A model generated the notes under the pieces. It worked only from the letters and a program-made list of their open reading frames with translations. It made no database searches and was not told the origin of the DNA. Below are positions 1-12,159 of a stretch of DNA of 64,000 nt, one piece after another (position 1 is the first letter of the stretch; each line of letters opens with the position of its first letter). The position numbers and the translations under genes were made by a program. The stretch comes from Dermatemys mawii (taxonomy: Eukaryota; Chordata; Testudines; Dermatemydidae): positions 16,569,442-16,633,441 of the forward strand of contig ML677348.1 in assembly GCA_007922305.1 (NCBI GenBank). The letters run 5' to 3'.

Positions 1-1369
1 AGACTGGAACAATTTACACAGTGATATGTAGGCTTATTGTCTTAACAATCTACCCAGTTGCTTTTCATCTGCATATAAACAACTAAATTATGTAGGTAAA
101 TAGACCAGCATAAAGCGATTGTATCAGAATTTACAGTACAGTACCGCTGGTAATGAATAATGTATAATCTTGCTCCCAAACATCCTGTATTAAAAACAAC
201 AAGCCAGATTCTGCCCTCGCTTACTCGTGGAATCCCCTGCAGGGAGATTTAGGGTATAATTAAGCTGAAATTTGTCATGAACCATTTTTATATAAAATAT
301 ATATATATTTTACCATGGTTAAATTCTGCCCTAGGAAATGCAGATATATCTGCCATTGAAGTCAGTGAAGGTGTGTATGCTCATTTAAGTACAGGATTTG
401 GCTTACAGTGTTTAAAGAAAATGGTAGTTCACAATAAAAGATAGCATATTTTAGACTGCATGCTGTCCTTTTAAAATATTCTTATTTTTGTATACTTACA
501 TACACCGTGAGAGTGCACAGCTCATGTGCACTTACAGAGAAGCTCAGACTAAGTTCTGTTGCCACAGCTCTACACCTAGCTGAACACCTCAGATTGCTCA
601 GGTGAAAATGAAAACAGAATATGGCCCAAGCTCATTGCCTCAGTGAGCTTTAAGTCTGAGTCTGCTCCTCTATATTATATTTGGCTATGTCCACACAAAC
701 AGGTGTGGAGACATTGTTTGCAAGAAGATCATGGAAGAAAGACCAGGCATAAAGACTGTGTTCAGAGGCGCACTAATGATCACTTAATGCAATGAGCTGA
801 TTTTACAATATTTCTCTCTGGGTGCCAATCCACTCAGTTTAATATGAACAGCTGCTGCACCTGGAGATTGAACTAAATAGAGTTATGTTGTACAAATGGA
901 TTTTGTGCCAATATCAAACTCTTGGGTCATCATCATCATGTTTAGAATCTGAAAGTGAACAGCACTGATTAATAGAATGGTAGAGCACAGCAAAAAGTAG
1001 AATGTGTTTGTGAGAGACTTTCTTCGGTTTAAGTTGGCTGGGAGGTTACCATCTCCCCAAGAGTTCTTTCTTTTCTTCCCGAGTACTTAGTGTTGCCAAG
1101 AGAGCACACTGCCACTCTGCAGGACATACCAATGCTCTTCTTGCCTTATTGGAATTGCTAAAAAATCCATACTGTTCACAGCAGGAAGGGTATTCAACAG
1201 ATTTGTTCCACTTCACTCACACAAGGCTGGCAAGCAGCCATTCAGACGACTCCTGCTGAACTCCTGTTAAACATTTCAGCACCATTATTGGGGAGGTGAA
1301 GACCACAGGTTTATTTCACAGCATGGTTTTCAGTTTATTTAACTTGTCAAAGAAAATGACCAAATTAAC
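1..1369. other. Upstream FREM2 intron, no feature recognised
   Basis: AT-rich intronic sequence with no exon-like open frame, RNA gene or clear repeat. It belongs to the intron that ends at the acceptor at 20677-20678. Confidence 0.5.
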
Positions 1370-1545
1370 CATCACACCATCCCTTGTAGGGAAGAGCAGT
1401 TCTGCCCCATTTTACAGATGGGTAAACTGAGAGATGGAGAGATTCAATGAGTTGGTCACAGTTACACAGCACAGTGGAAGGGTTAGGAACAGAACCCAAC
1501 ATTCTTGGGTCTTCTAGCATTCTAATTGAATCACGGGCATTCACT
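1370..1545 (-). mobile_element. CORE-SINE/MIR-like fragment
   Basis: The stretch contains the sequence typical of reversed MIR/CORE-SINEs: 'CCCATTTTACAGATGGGTAA', then an ACTGAGAG-type run, a GTCACA..CACAGC block and 'AACAGAACCC'. It is recognised by resemblance to the family, is diverged, and its ends are approximate. Confidence 0.6.
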
Positions 1546-1794
1546 CTGCAAGGAATTAAACTGTAAATATCCCTAGAGGAATCATACAGTATTCATGAGC
1601 CACCAACTCTCTATTTGTCCAATTTTTTCTGAGTATTAAAATGGCTAAAGGAATTATTTAGCTGGCCTGAGGTGTCTTTACCGACATTTTCCATTAATAA
1701 CCTGAAATGGGGCAGAAAATCAACAATGCACTGTCCGACCCAGAGTATAGGCTTTACATTAAGTATTATGATAGGCATGAAAAACTCTAATATC

Positions 1795-2475
1795 ATAGAA
1801 TCTTAGAAATGTAGGGTTAGAAAGGTCTCCGAGAGATCCACCTCACTCCCCAGGGCTGAAGGAGGACCAAGTAAACCTAGACCACCTCTGACAGGTGATT
1901 GTCTAACTTGTTCTTAAAAACCTCCAATGATGGAGAGTCCACGGTGTCCCTTGGTAATTTATTCCAGTAGTTAACTATAATTAGTTGGGAAGTTTTTTTC
2001 TCATGTCAAACCTAAACTTCCCTTGCTGCAGATTAAGCCCATAATATAGTTGAACATTGTTATTAGAGTCCCCTAAGTCTTATTTTCTCAAGACCGAACA
2101 TGCTGGGTTTTTTCACCTTTTCTCATAGGTCAGGCTTCTAAACTTATCATTTTTGTTGCTTTTCTCTGGACTCTTTCCAATTTGTCCACATCTTTCTTAA
2201 AGTGTGGTGCCCAAAACTGGACACAGTACTCTCAAATACAATACACCTGTTAATACTCTCCAGAATGATATTAGCACTTTTTTTTTTTTTATTTTTGCAA
2301 CAGCATCACATTGCTGACTCGTATTCAGTTTGTGAACAGCTCTAACCCCAGATCCTTTTCTGCAGTACTAGAGCCAAGCCAGTTATTCCTCACTTTTGTA
2401 GTGGTGCATTTGAGTTTTCCTTCATAAGTGCCCTACTTTGCACTTGCCCTTTTAAATAAAACCATTAACTTAATT
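1795..2475 (-). mobile_element. CR1-type LINE 3' fragment, antisense
   Basis: On the + strand this is the reverse complement of a CR1 3' region: an 'AGAATCTTAGAAATGTAGGG' head, a block about lost flanking tissue-independent motifs such as GGAGAGTCCACGGTGTCC, then TTTGTTGCTTTTCTCTGGAC and GTGCCCAAAACTGGACACAG. This order is typical of sauropsid CR1 copies. It contains no useful open frame. Confidence 0.7.
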
Positions 2476-3740
2476 TCAGTACAATATTCTGGACTAGATA
2501 ATCAGCTTATGCACATTGACATAGCCCCATTGATTTCAGTGGAGTTATGCCAGTTCACACTGACTCAGGGTTGTCCCCCTTATTTTAGTACCTGATTTGG
2601 ATAATTTATTGGCTGAGAGAGAAAATCAGGCTCTATGTGTCTATAGTGTGTGAATTCAAAAATGCCCAACTAATTGCACTACTAATTTGTGCATTCAGTT
2701 ACTGTTACGCCTATGCAAGTACACTTGGCATGTGCAATCAGGCAGTCATTTAGAAGAATCAGCCCCATATTTTCTGGGCTGAACTATTCACTCCAAACTC
2801 CTAGCATCATAAGCAGAAGAAAATACACTTACATTTCCTGTTTAAAATCTCCGTTTTCAATGTTGTTGGCGCTATCCAAACACATAATGAACTTTTAAAA
2901 TAAGTCCCAACCCCCTTTTCCTCTGAAAATTCTTTAGATGACCAGGTCATTCTCTCAGATACAGTCCTTCTGTTTAGATGCTATAAAAATATAAACCAAA
3001 GGCCACATTTTACACTGACTCCCATTTAATTCCATTGACTGCTTTGGAATTACGTAAGGGGTAAGGCAATCAGAATTTTGGCTCCCAGTCAGAGCCATTC
3101 TTAACCATCTTACTTTTATTGTTAGTTTCATTGATTCTGCCAATTTATCACACATGCCTTACTCCATGTTTTTTCATTCATATTTATTATTAAAAGCATC
3201 AACCATCTTCACCATGAGTGAAACAGAATGCTCCGTTTATTATAAAAGAGTTGATAAATTAGGAAGTTGCTGTTGGCTGTCTATCACAGCAATAAATTAA
3301 CATCATATCTCAGACTGGGGGGTACAGGGCCTAGTTGGAATTTGCTTTTCTTACGGCACCTGTTACTGTCAGTGGTTTTATATGTAGATAGATTTTATTT
3401 TTTCTTGTCCATGATTTTATATATAGCGATAACTTTTAAAAATTGGTCCCTTCCAGAGATAGATTTTCAATAGATGCTTCTGGATACTCCATATTACTTC
3501 TGTTCCCTTAACAGCAAATACACAAATACTCACCGACAAGCATATCACAGGAGATGGTCCTGACCCATACAGAATTGGTGCCTCTAACTAAATTAGGCAG
3601 AGTTAAAACTGAATGGTAGTTTTGCTGTGTGATGTTATTTGCAGGACCGATGGATCATGGCGATATCAGAGAGCTCACTGAGGTGCATGCCATGCTGAGA
3701 ATTCTCTGTCTTTAGGCACAGTCTTAAATATATGGTCGGC
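2476..3740. other. Intronic sequence without recognised feature
   Basis: No exon, RNA gene or assignable repeat was seen apart from short pieces around a recurrent CCATTGA-TTCAGTGG type motif near 2527 and 3030. Small open frames here show no family resemblance. Confidence 0.4.
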
Positions 3741-3750
3741 CCTGTTGATA

Positions 3751-4137
3751 TTTCAGCTTATTCCTTTTCAAGGGCATCTTCAGAATCTCTGAGGTCCAGT
3801 TAATAAATAGTTCTGCAGGGCATCTGGATGCCTACAATTTTCACTGTAATTCTCCATATCCTCTTGTGTGTCTTGAAACTCCTTATGTTGATACTCTGCC
3901 ATTTTATTGATCATTGACATCTGAAATGTGGGCTTCAGCTGATTGAATACTATTAATGTTGCTCTGGACCTTTGCTGTCTGTTGCTTGACATGCTTTATT
4001 GTTTTGCTCAACTTATCATCCAAAGAATCAGCAAGTTTTTTTCTGTGATTTTGTCCGTGGTGAGTTTTAAGTACTAGTAACAGGCTATCCAGTGCAGAAC
4101 ACGTGACACTCCCTATTTCATCACCAGAGAGTGTCAT
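3751..4137 (-). pseudogene. Candidate processed pseudogene, coiled-coil protein
   Basis: On the minus strand about 128 codons give a Lys/Gln/Glu-rich, helix-like sequence with segments such as KTIKHVKQQTAKVQSNI and KMAEYQHKEFQDTQED. It is read in two frames that switch near 3904-3930, with a second switch near 3790, after which it would end RDSEDALEKE-stop near 3751. Continuous coding resemblance without introns, broken by frameshifts, suggests an old retrocopy of a cellular coiled-coil protein. I do not recognise the parent gene. No poly(A) tail is visible. A chance open frame is possible but less likely given the composition. Confidence 0.4.
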
Positions 4138-4164
4138 ACAGCACTCTAAAAGAGAGTGTCATAC

Positions 4165-5754
4165 GAGTTAAATGTAGTATGCTTTGGTAGCACTGTGCAT
4201 AGTAGGGAGCACCGTTAGCTGAACACTAAACAGGCAGAAATTGGAGAGAGAAGTGTGACAACGTGCTTGTTAGGCTCCATTACAGTTTGGTGAAGATGCT
4301 TTCAGTCTAGAAAAGTGCTTGTATCCATACAGGAAAAAGAACAGACTTATGATTTTGTGCAGTATTTTGTTAAAAAATAGTTGAGTTGGTTCAAGATGTG
4401 TGATAAATGCTGTGGCAGGGGCGATACATCTTACTCAGCTAGTGTCTAAAGCAAAAGTCACCTGGAAGACACGTCTATGTTTCTCCATCATTATTTACTG
4501 TTCTCTAAGCCATTTGTCCAAAAAAAATAAATCCGTGCCTCATAAATGGTTCTTCAAAGCAACTAAGCGGAGTCTACTATTTTTAAGAAAGAATTATATT
4601 TTTAGAAATTAAATGTGCAATAAATAAGGTGGCTATGATAAGATTCTACTGATTGGTCCACACTAATATTATTCATATAGAGAATAGGCTCAGAAACTGA
4701 AGAATCTTGTTTTAGGTTTTATAGCAGCAAATACTCAATTTTGCTCTAGTTACAGTTGAAATCAAGTGGCTTTTATTACAAAAAGCCTTCTCACATTTTC
4801 TGCAGATATTTGCTTTTATACATAGTCAAGCAAATCTAACTCAGAGAAATCAGTCTCTAGGAATTCCTCTCTACCTTGCTCTTACTTTGCATATTGCAGA
4901 GAACAACAAACACAGGCAGATGCATTTACTTAAAAGCCTTTATACAATCACTTGTATGTAAGTAATGGTGTGTCAGTGAAAACCTGTTTGCTTCCCTAGT
5001 TTTCCTTCTGAGGTGTGCCCATAAAGAAGTTTGAAAACTTAAGGGGAAAGAAATACTTTCCCGTTTCAGAGAAAAAGGTCCCAGGTAGTATCGTGTCCGC
5101 AGTGAGGAAACCCTTGTTCACTGGAGTGACTTTGATAGTGAAATCCTACAGATCAAGTCAGATAGACACCATAGTAAGTCAGGTTTATGTTATAAGATAT
5201 AGATCACAAAACAGAAGCATTCAGAATACATAGTCCTGATTTGTTTGTTTTTGTTTCTTACTTTGCTGGTTTATTTTTGCTTTTGTTCATTGTTGTTACT
5301 AGCCCCACTTAGGAAGAACAACATTCAAATTTCCCAGGCCGTTTTCACTGAACTTCTTTGCTTTTGCAAATACACTTGCCTCCTTCAGATCCCTGCTAAT
5401 GGCTAACCTCTGCTGCAAAGTACACAAAAAGTGAACTATGAAACTAAAACTAACCTAAAAAGAGAGAAGCTTTTTAAAATGCACACTTACTGAGTCACTG
5501 CTTGGTCTTATTTATAAAACTCTGTCCACAACTACCCTGCCCACTCTTGTTCGTCCTCAATCTCACTTGTTATTTCTTGTCAAAATCCTAGTTTGTGAGC
5601 TACTCGAGGTAGGAGCCTGCCTGGCTCTGTGTTCTGTGAGGCTCCTAGTATGCCTTTGAGAGCGATACAAAATACCTACTACTAATAAATCTGTCTCATG
5701 TATTTGTCTCTCTCTCTTTCAGCAGCTTCTTGAGGCTTTTGCTGTAGTTGCTAA
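4165..5754. other. Intronic sequence without recognised feature
   Basis: AT-rich DNA with no convincing exon or repeat. The open frame at 5015-5233 has no recognisable homology and no splice context. Confidence 0.4.
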
Positions 5755-8285
5755 CACTGCTGTACAGCCAAAATGCTTCTGAAATAATTGTAGTCAAACT
5801 TTACTAATTCTGGGTCACTGAGAACGAAAATGATGCTTAAAATTGTTGATTGGCTCTGGTTTTCAAGATATGCTATTGGGTCAGTATATACGACCCTTGA
5901 CATGGGAATGGCGGAGGATAAGTGAGTTATAAAGGGAAGGGATCTCAATTTAAACCAGAAATGACTAAAACACATCTTTGACTGGATCTATGAATAAATC
6001 TATGACTGGGTTTGGATGGTACTTGCTTTTTAGGCAAAACAATGAATGATGCAATCTGAAGCTGGTATTGCGTCATACATGATATGAATTGCATCATGTT
6101 ATTCCTAGAAGTCATGGATGATGCAATCATAATGAAGCTTACATCACTCTGCTGAACAAATTGCCCTATATCAGCTCTACAAATCATACAGTGTCGTGCT
6201 CTCTTATTTGTCAGTGTTTGATTTTGCAAAGGGACACATTTCTGTTTAGCCAAAGTGAGCAGAGATGCCTCGTACTTGTGTGAACAGTGCAGATAACTTC
6301 TGCTATGTTTCTGGTGAAGTGACTTTCTCATCAGAAAAGCGCAGTATAACCACTATGGTTAAGAAAGCCTATCACCTTTATTTTGGCTGCAAAATTGGAG
6401 ATCAGGACAAGAGGTGGGCCCCACACATATGCTGCAACACTTGTGCAACAAATCTTTGCCAGTGGTTGAACAGGAAAAGGAAATCTATGCCTTTTGCAGT
6501 GCCAATGATTTGGAGAGAGCCACCAGATCATACCAGCAATTGTTACTTCTGCATGGTGCCTCCAGTTGGGAAAGGTGTGTCAAAGAAGAAAAAGTGGACT
6601 GTGCATTATCCAAACATTCCATCAGCTATACGCCCAATACCCCACGGAGAAGGACTGCCGGTTCCTGATGCACCAGAATCATTCTCACTTGAATCAGACA
6701 AGGAAGAGGATGAAACTTCTGGTCCTGAACCATCAATGTCACAGGACCCACATTTTCTCCCATCCTCCTCCTCTGAACCACACCTCATAACACAAGCTGA
6801 ACTGAATGACCTTGTCAGGGATTTGGAACTACCCAAGAGTAAGGCAGAGCTGTTGGGCTCCAGACTACAGCAGTGGAATCTCCTGGCAGGTGATGTTAGG
6901 GTTTCCATGTTCCGTGACCGTCAAAAGGATCTTGTCCCATTCTTCTTCATGGAAGGTGATCTTGTAGCCTGCAACAACATCGATGGTGTGATGGCAGCCC
7001 TCAACATCGTTCACGATCCAGATGAGTGGAGACTCTTCATTGATTCATCGAAGACGAGTCTTAAAGCTGTTTTGCTGCATAATGGCAATATTTTGCCATC
7101 AATTCCAGTTGGTCATGCAGTCCATATGAAGGAAACCTATGACAACATGAAACAACTTTTGCGGTGCATAAACTATGACCAACATCAGTGGCAGCTTTGT
7201 GGCGATTTGAAGGTTGTTGCTCTCTTGCTTGGTCTGCAGACTGGATACACAAAGTACTGCTGTTTTCTCTGCAAATGGGATAGTCGTGCAAGAGATTCCC
7301 ACTACATCAAGAAAGATTGGCCACTCTGACAGTCATTGGAGCCTGGGAGGAAAAGTGTTCAGCATCCAGCACTTGTTGAATCAAGAAAGATTTTGTTACC
7401 ACCCTTACACATCAAGCTGGGTCTGATGAAGAACTTTGTCAAGGCCATTGACAAAACACAAGCAGCTTTCAAGTACCTCTGTGGAAAATTTCCAAGGTTA
7501 AGTGAAGCTAAGATAAAGGAAGGTGTCTTTGTTGGTCCTCAGATTGGTGAACTTCTTCGAGATGATGCATTTGACCATGCACTGCATGGCATGGAAAGCC
7601 TTCCAGTCGGTGGCAATACATTTTCTCGGAAACAACAAGGCAGACAACTACAGGTTGTTGGTGGAAAACCTCCTCAAGGCATACAAAAGCCTTGGCTGCA
7701 ACATGTCACTAAAGATACATTTTTTGCACTCTCATCTAGATTTTTTTCCACCGAACTGCGGAGCAGTGAGCGACGAGCACGGCGAGCGATTTCACCAGGA
7801 CATTGCAACAATGGAGAAACGCTATCAGGGCAAATGGAGCCCATCAATGCTTGCAGACTATTGCTGGACAGTGACAAGAGATGCTCCATTTAATTAATAC
7901 AAGAGACAAGCCAAGAAGCGCCGAGTAGACACTGAATAGGACTAAACTATGTACATAATAGTTTTTTGCCTTTTGTTTCATAATACATTTTATTTATAGA
8001 ACCCTTTTGCTGATTTTTAAAGTGTTACATAAACAGGACAGGTGAAATATTATCATGTAAAGCAACCATAAACACATGAAAAGACCTAGGTTTACAATTT
8101 ATGATTAAAACTCTACTATCTACACAATATACATAGACATAAAATGTAAAAACTTAAATATCTTAGAAACAGTAGCCAATCGGTTGTTTTAATTGTCATA
8201 TTTGAATTCAGCACATCAAAATACATAATAAATATCACATTTTATCCCTGAAGCAGACGACTTCTAAAAAAATTGTAGACCAGTG
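5755..8285 (+). mobile_element. CACTG-ended DNA transposon (CMC/Transib-like), non-functional copy
   Basis: The termini are inverted. The left end at 5755 begins CACTGCTGTACA and the right end, read in reverse from 8285, begins CACTGGTCTACA (10 of 12 identical). Similarity between the ends continues inward, for example 5822-5871 against the reverse complement of 8158-8207, both containing GATTGGCT and AAGATAT. The flanks read TAA on both sides (5752-5754 and 8286-8288), a possible 3-bp target duplication. The interior carries a decayed transposase. CACT-type ends and a short duplication fit the CACTA/Mirage/Chapaev group; the superfamily assignment is inference. Confidence 0.7.
6265..7897 (+). 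pseudogene. DDE-type transposase, one stop and one frameshift
   Basis: A 354-codon frame from ATG 6265 ends at TGA 7327-7329 and then continues in the same frame. Near 7585-7600 the coding moves to the next frame, which runs to the stop at 7895. The N-terminal part is Cys-rich (C5, C13, then CCNTC and NCYFC), fitting a zinc-binding DNA-binding module. An acidic Ser-rich linker follows. Candidate catalytic residues are D260 in LFIDSSK, D314 in LCGDLKVV, and a glutamate in SDEHGERFHQD (codon 7775-7777). Between the last two lie a CCFLC zinc knuckle (C332, C333, C336) and LHIKLGLMKNFVK. This order resembles RAG1/Transib/CMC transposases. The TGA looks like a CpG-decayed CGA codon. Similar proteins are known to me from invertebrate genomes, as recollection only. 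Confidence 0.75.
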
Positions 8286-8681
8286 TAATTTCTGTGCTGT
8301 TTGTGTTAAAACCGTCAGTCATTCTTTTAAAAATGATAAAAAGACTCTGAACTCATTTAATATACTTAAGGAGGTGTAGCCTGAAGGAAAGTAATGCACA
8401 GTATTAGATGGTGGCTGGAGACAACCCCATCCTGTACACATGTGTCCCCAAATCCGAAGCTTGTGTTTATTCATGGAGTGCTGCCTAATATTTTTTATTT
8501 AAATTTCAAATGAAATGACTCTTCAGATAAGTGAATGACTTGGGTGGACGGTGTGTGGAGTAATGAGGGTGTCAATAAGATAAATCCTACAATCCTTTAC
8601 TTAAACCTTAGTCAAGCAAATGATATGTTCTAGGAATTATTTTGGGGAAGTTTTAGTGCCTGTGTTATACAGGCAGCCAGA
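8286..8681. other. Intronic sequence without recognised feature
   Basis: Short AT-rich stretch between the CACTG transposon and a hAT MITE. Nothing was recognised in it. Confidence 0.4.
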
Positions 8682-8928
8682 CATTAGATCAGGGGTTTGT
8701 AATCTTTGGCACGCAGCCCATCATTGAAATCCGCTGGCAGGCTGGGACAGTTTGTTTACCTGCAGTGCCACTTCCCGCAGCCCCTGTTGGCCTGGAATGG
8801 CGAACCACAGCCCACAGGAGCTGAGATCGGCCAAACCTGCAGACGCTGCAGGTAAACAAACCTTCTCACCCACAAGTGGATTTCCCTGACAGGCCACTTG
8901 CCAAAGGTTGCTGATTCCTTCATTAGAT
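8682..8928. mobile_element. hAT-type MITE with perfect 8-bp target duplication
   Basis: The element at 8690-8920 (231 bp) is flanked by CATTAGAT at 8682-8689 and again at 8921-8928. Its ends are inverted: CAGGGGTTTGTAATCTTTGG at the left, and the right end reversed reads AAGGAATCAGCAACCTTTGG. An 8-bp duplication and CAGGGG-type ends are typical of hAT. It has no coding capacity. Confidence 0.85.
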
Positions 8929-10329
8929 GATCACAGTCGTTCCTTCTGGCCTTGTAATCTCTGAAAAATCCCATTGATTTCAAGGACTGCAGGATTTGTC
9001 ACAAGGATAACTATTACTACTACTACTACTACTACTTCCCCTTATCCCATCATCTGGGGTCAAGTCGTCATGCAAGCATCTGCTATTTTCAAGTCCACCA
9101 GCTTACCAAATTTTTCTGAAGGACGTTTGCAATAATAATAATTACACCTATAGTTAGGATAATCTGGTTTTCTTAAAAGGTTGACAGTGTTTTGCTACAG
9201 AACAATTAATGTTAATCCACTTATAAACAGAAAGAAGCCTCTAAAATCCATTTGGAACTATAAACAATTGCCTTGGGCAAAAGGAATTCAGCAGTTAAAA
9301 CTAATGGTGTCATAGCCTTTCTAGACTACTGCGGGGTAAATTCTATACTGAAGATGGGTAAGACTGGTGCAGAGCGCCCTTTTGCAGGATTAAGGAAACT
9401 CTATTGCCATCAGGGTTAGTCCAGCAGGATTTAACTAAAAAAGTTTATTACACTTTTCATAAAACAAAGTTGACTGATTTTTCAGCACCTCTCCACCAAC
9501 CTCAACACTGATTTCCCAGCTATGCAGGGACTGGATGCATCTCATATGTGACATGAATGTTAGAACACTCCAGATTGACATGCTGCTTGTGCAGTTTCTT
9601 TACTGTTGATACATTGGGTGCAAATAATTTGTGTAGCATTCAGAATGTGTGCTTTGCTTTTATTGGGTTCAGAGCAGCACAAGCAATTAGAAATACCCAA
9701 AATGCGTACACTTGAATGTAAAGGATAAGGTAGTAAAACAAAGATCTTCATGTATGTAGTAGTACACATCATAAATCACTTAAAACTAGATTTTACCTAC
9801 TTTCAAATGTAAAAGTCCTTCTTGCTAATATAAACTTTCTTTAGTGAACATAGATTTCTTTTCAAACTTTTTATTTTTTGTCCTTATTCACATACATGAA
9901 CTGAAAAACTATAATGATTTAAATTATATAAATGTTTACCCTTATTAACATTACCCTAATAAATTCACATTTCCACACAAGGATCATAAAAATCTTAGAA
10001 AACAATTTCTACCTGCTAATTCCGCCCTGTTTAGTCTGCAAAGAAATGAGGGCCTCAATCCTGAAGACAGAAACAACATGAATACCAATTTAAAAGGTGT
10101 AGTCAATAATCCCCAGCACACATTGTCCAGATGTAAATAGTTATTCCATTTAGTGCTTATGCAGCTACCTCATGTTTGTATTTTCATATTAGAGCTACCA
10201 GAAGATTTTCCCCTTTATTATTCTTCCCCTCTATAAATCGTGTATGTCAGTGAAAATAGATATTTAACAAAACAGCCCAGAACAATGGATTCTCAAAAAG
10301 TGGGTGGGCAAACCTCACAACCGCACCTC
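8929..10329. other. Intronic sequence; (ACT)n microsatellite at 9012-9036
   Basis: A short run of ACT/TAC trinucleotides lies near 9012-9036. The rest is AT-rich with no recognised gene or repeat. Confidence 0.5.
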
Positions 10330-10374
10330 AGTGACCTTGAGGAAAAGTTTACCCAGGCAAGTATATATGGGATC

Positions 10375-10535
10375 TAGCATGCAGAGTACCCTGGCATCAA
10401 AACATTTCACTTGGATCGTAAGCTCTTTGGGATAGGGACCATCTTTTTGTCCTGTGTTTGTACAAGGCCTAGCACAGTGGGGTCCTGGTCCATCACTGGG
10501 TCTCCAAGGTGATACCACAATACAAATAAATAATA
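10375..10535 (+). mobile_element. SINE 3' end (CORE-SINE/MIR-like tail)
   Basis: The motif order is CTTTGGGATAGGGACCATCT, then TTGTACAAGGCCTAGCACAG, TGGGGTCCTGGTCCATCACT and a (AATA)n tail at 10525-10540. This matches the conserved 3' module of amniote CORE-SINEs. The tRNA-like head was not seen. Confidence 0.65.
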
Positions 10536-10540
10536 ATAAA

Positions 10541-12159
10541 ACTAAACCCCTCTTAACTGCAGTGTAGTTAGACTGAGAAGTTGCTGTAAAAGAAACCTAG
10601 TGGAATTTGATGTTTGTCTTTCAGTTATTTCTATAACAAGTCTGCTCAGTTTATTGCTGGCTGTGCAAACTTGCCCTCTGATCTGAGAGTAAAGCTGTCT
10701 TCTTTCTGGCTTGTGCATCATCATGCACTGTAAGCCATGAATCAGGCAAAGTACTGCACACATCTTGCAAAAGTAGCATGTTTCTTTTCATTGCCCATTG
10801 TGATTGGTCATAGTTCATCTCTTTACGGTAGCTGGTAATGTTGTTTTAGAGGCAAAAAGGTCCATTAAAATGGATATTTGTACTGATTTCTTTTTGTACC
10901 TGTTGCGTTTACAAGATATGATCAAGAGTGGATGTGCTTTTGGCAGCTTCAAATGTTTGTCCAATTTTCCTGTTTGACCACTGGTTAATGTTCTAATTAA
11001 TATATACTTTCCATTCTGCTGGATGCAAGAAGAAAAGAAATCTAAAACATAGATTTAATTTCCTTATCAGAGGCCATTGGGAATTAAGTTCCCATCCTCT
11101 CTCCTCTAATTACTTTAACTGTATGCCAGCAAAATCTGCAGTCTACAATCTGTGTTTGCTACATGAAAGACTTCCTCTTATTTCTGAAAGAGAAGTTATT
11201 AAATTCGCAGTGCTCTCTGTTCAGACTGATTACTAGATTAAAGATCTGCCATAAGTGAGCCTCCATCATGGAGCAGCATGTTTTCCAACCATGATGTGTG
11301 AAACACAATGCTTCCCTGTTTGTATTTTGGCTTTGCTGCTTTCCCTGGGGAGCACCTAAAAGGACTTACAGGAAATTAACTACAAAACATTAATAAGGAT
11401 TTGGTTCCTAGGATGAGTAACCATGAAGAATGTGTCTGCTATTGCAGATGCATGTCTCAAAATGTGTGAAAATGATTCCTGAATATGAGGCTAGCTATCT
11501 TACCACAGTAGTGTGGTTCTCTGTGGGCCTGTGGCTGCAGTAGCAAATTTAGTGCCTGTTTTTCAGCCGTGTTGTAGCTGTAATCGGGCAGTCATCTAGG
11601 TTAACAAAGCTAGTGTTTCCAGCATCTTGTCCTGAACTACTACTCCTAATCAGAACTTGAGGATGTGTTGCTAGAAATGCCCGAGCTCTGAGTCTATTAA
11701 CCAGAGCTGGGCAAATAACTGATCTTTTTGGTTCAGTGGGGGACAGTTTAACCTGAACTGAATCTGAAAATTGGAAGGAGGGGAAAAAAGCCCCTTGGTT
11801 AATCAGAACATTTTGGTTTATCCTAGGGGTGTCTCCTTTTTGGGAAGCAGAGTCACACCACAGATGAAAGTGGCTCTCTCCGTTCTCTATCGTTTTGAAC
11901 AGTCCCTAATGAGGATAATTCCATTATGGTTAGTGCCACAGTGTCCTCTGCTGTTGTCTGTGAAAGACACTAAGGGCTAGATTCACAAAAGGCACCTAAG
12001 TCCCAGAATCAGGCTTCTGGCCCAGCGCCACGGCACCTGGTGGGCACCTAAACGGGCTCAGCACCTATGTTTTTTGCAGTAGAAGTTCCCTCGATGTCTG
12101 TGGTTTCTGCCCATGTGCATTACAGCCCCTCACCAGGCAATAGAGCCTAAGCCCAAGTT
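10541..12159. other. Intronic sequence without recognised feature
   Basis: No exon-like frame or assignable repeat was seen. Confidence 0.4.

Noticed and set aside
5015..5233. 72-codon open frame considered as an upstream FREM2 exon
   Set aside because: It lacks Calx-beta or CSPG-repeat residues, lacks fitting splice sites, and its phase does not provide the one base needed before 20679.
5945..6331. 128-codon minus-strand open frame
   Set aside because: It lies antisense within the CACTG transposon 5' region and has no protein-like motif.
9012..9036. Short tandem units considered as a repeat array
   Set aside because: A plain ACT trinucleotide microsatellite; no spacers, so not a CRISPR array.
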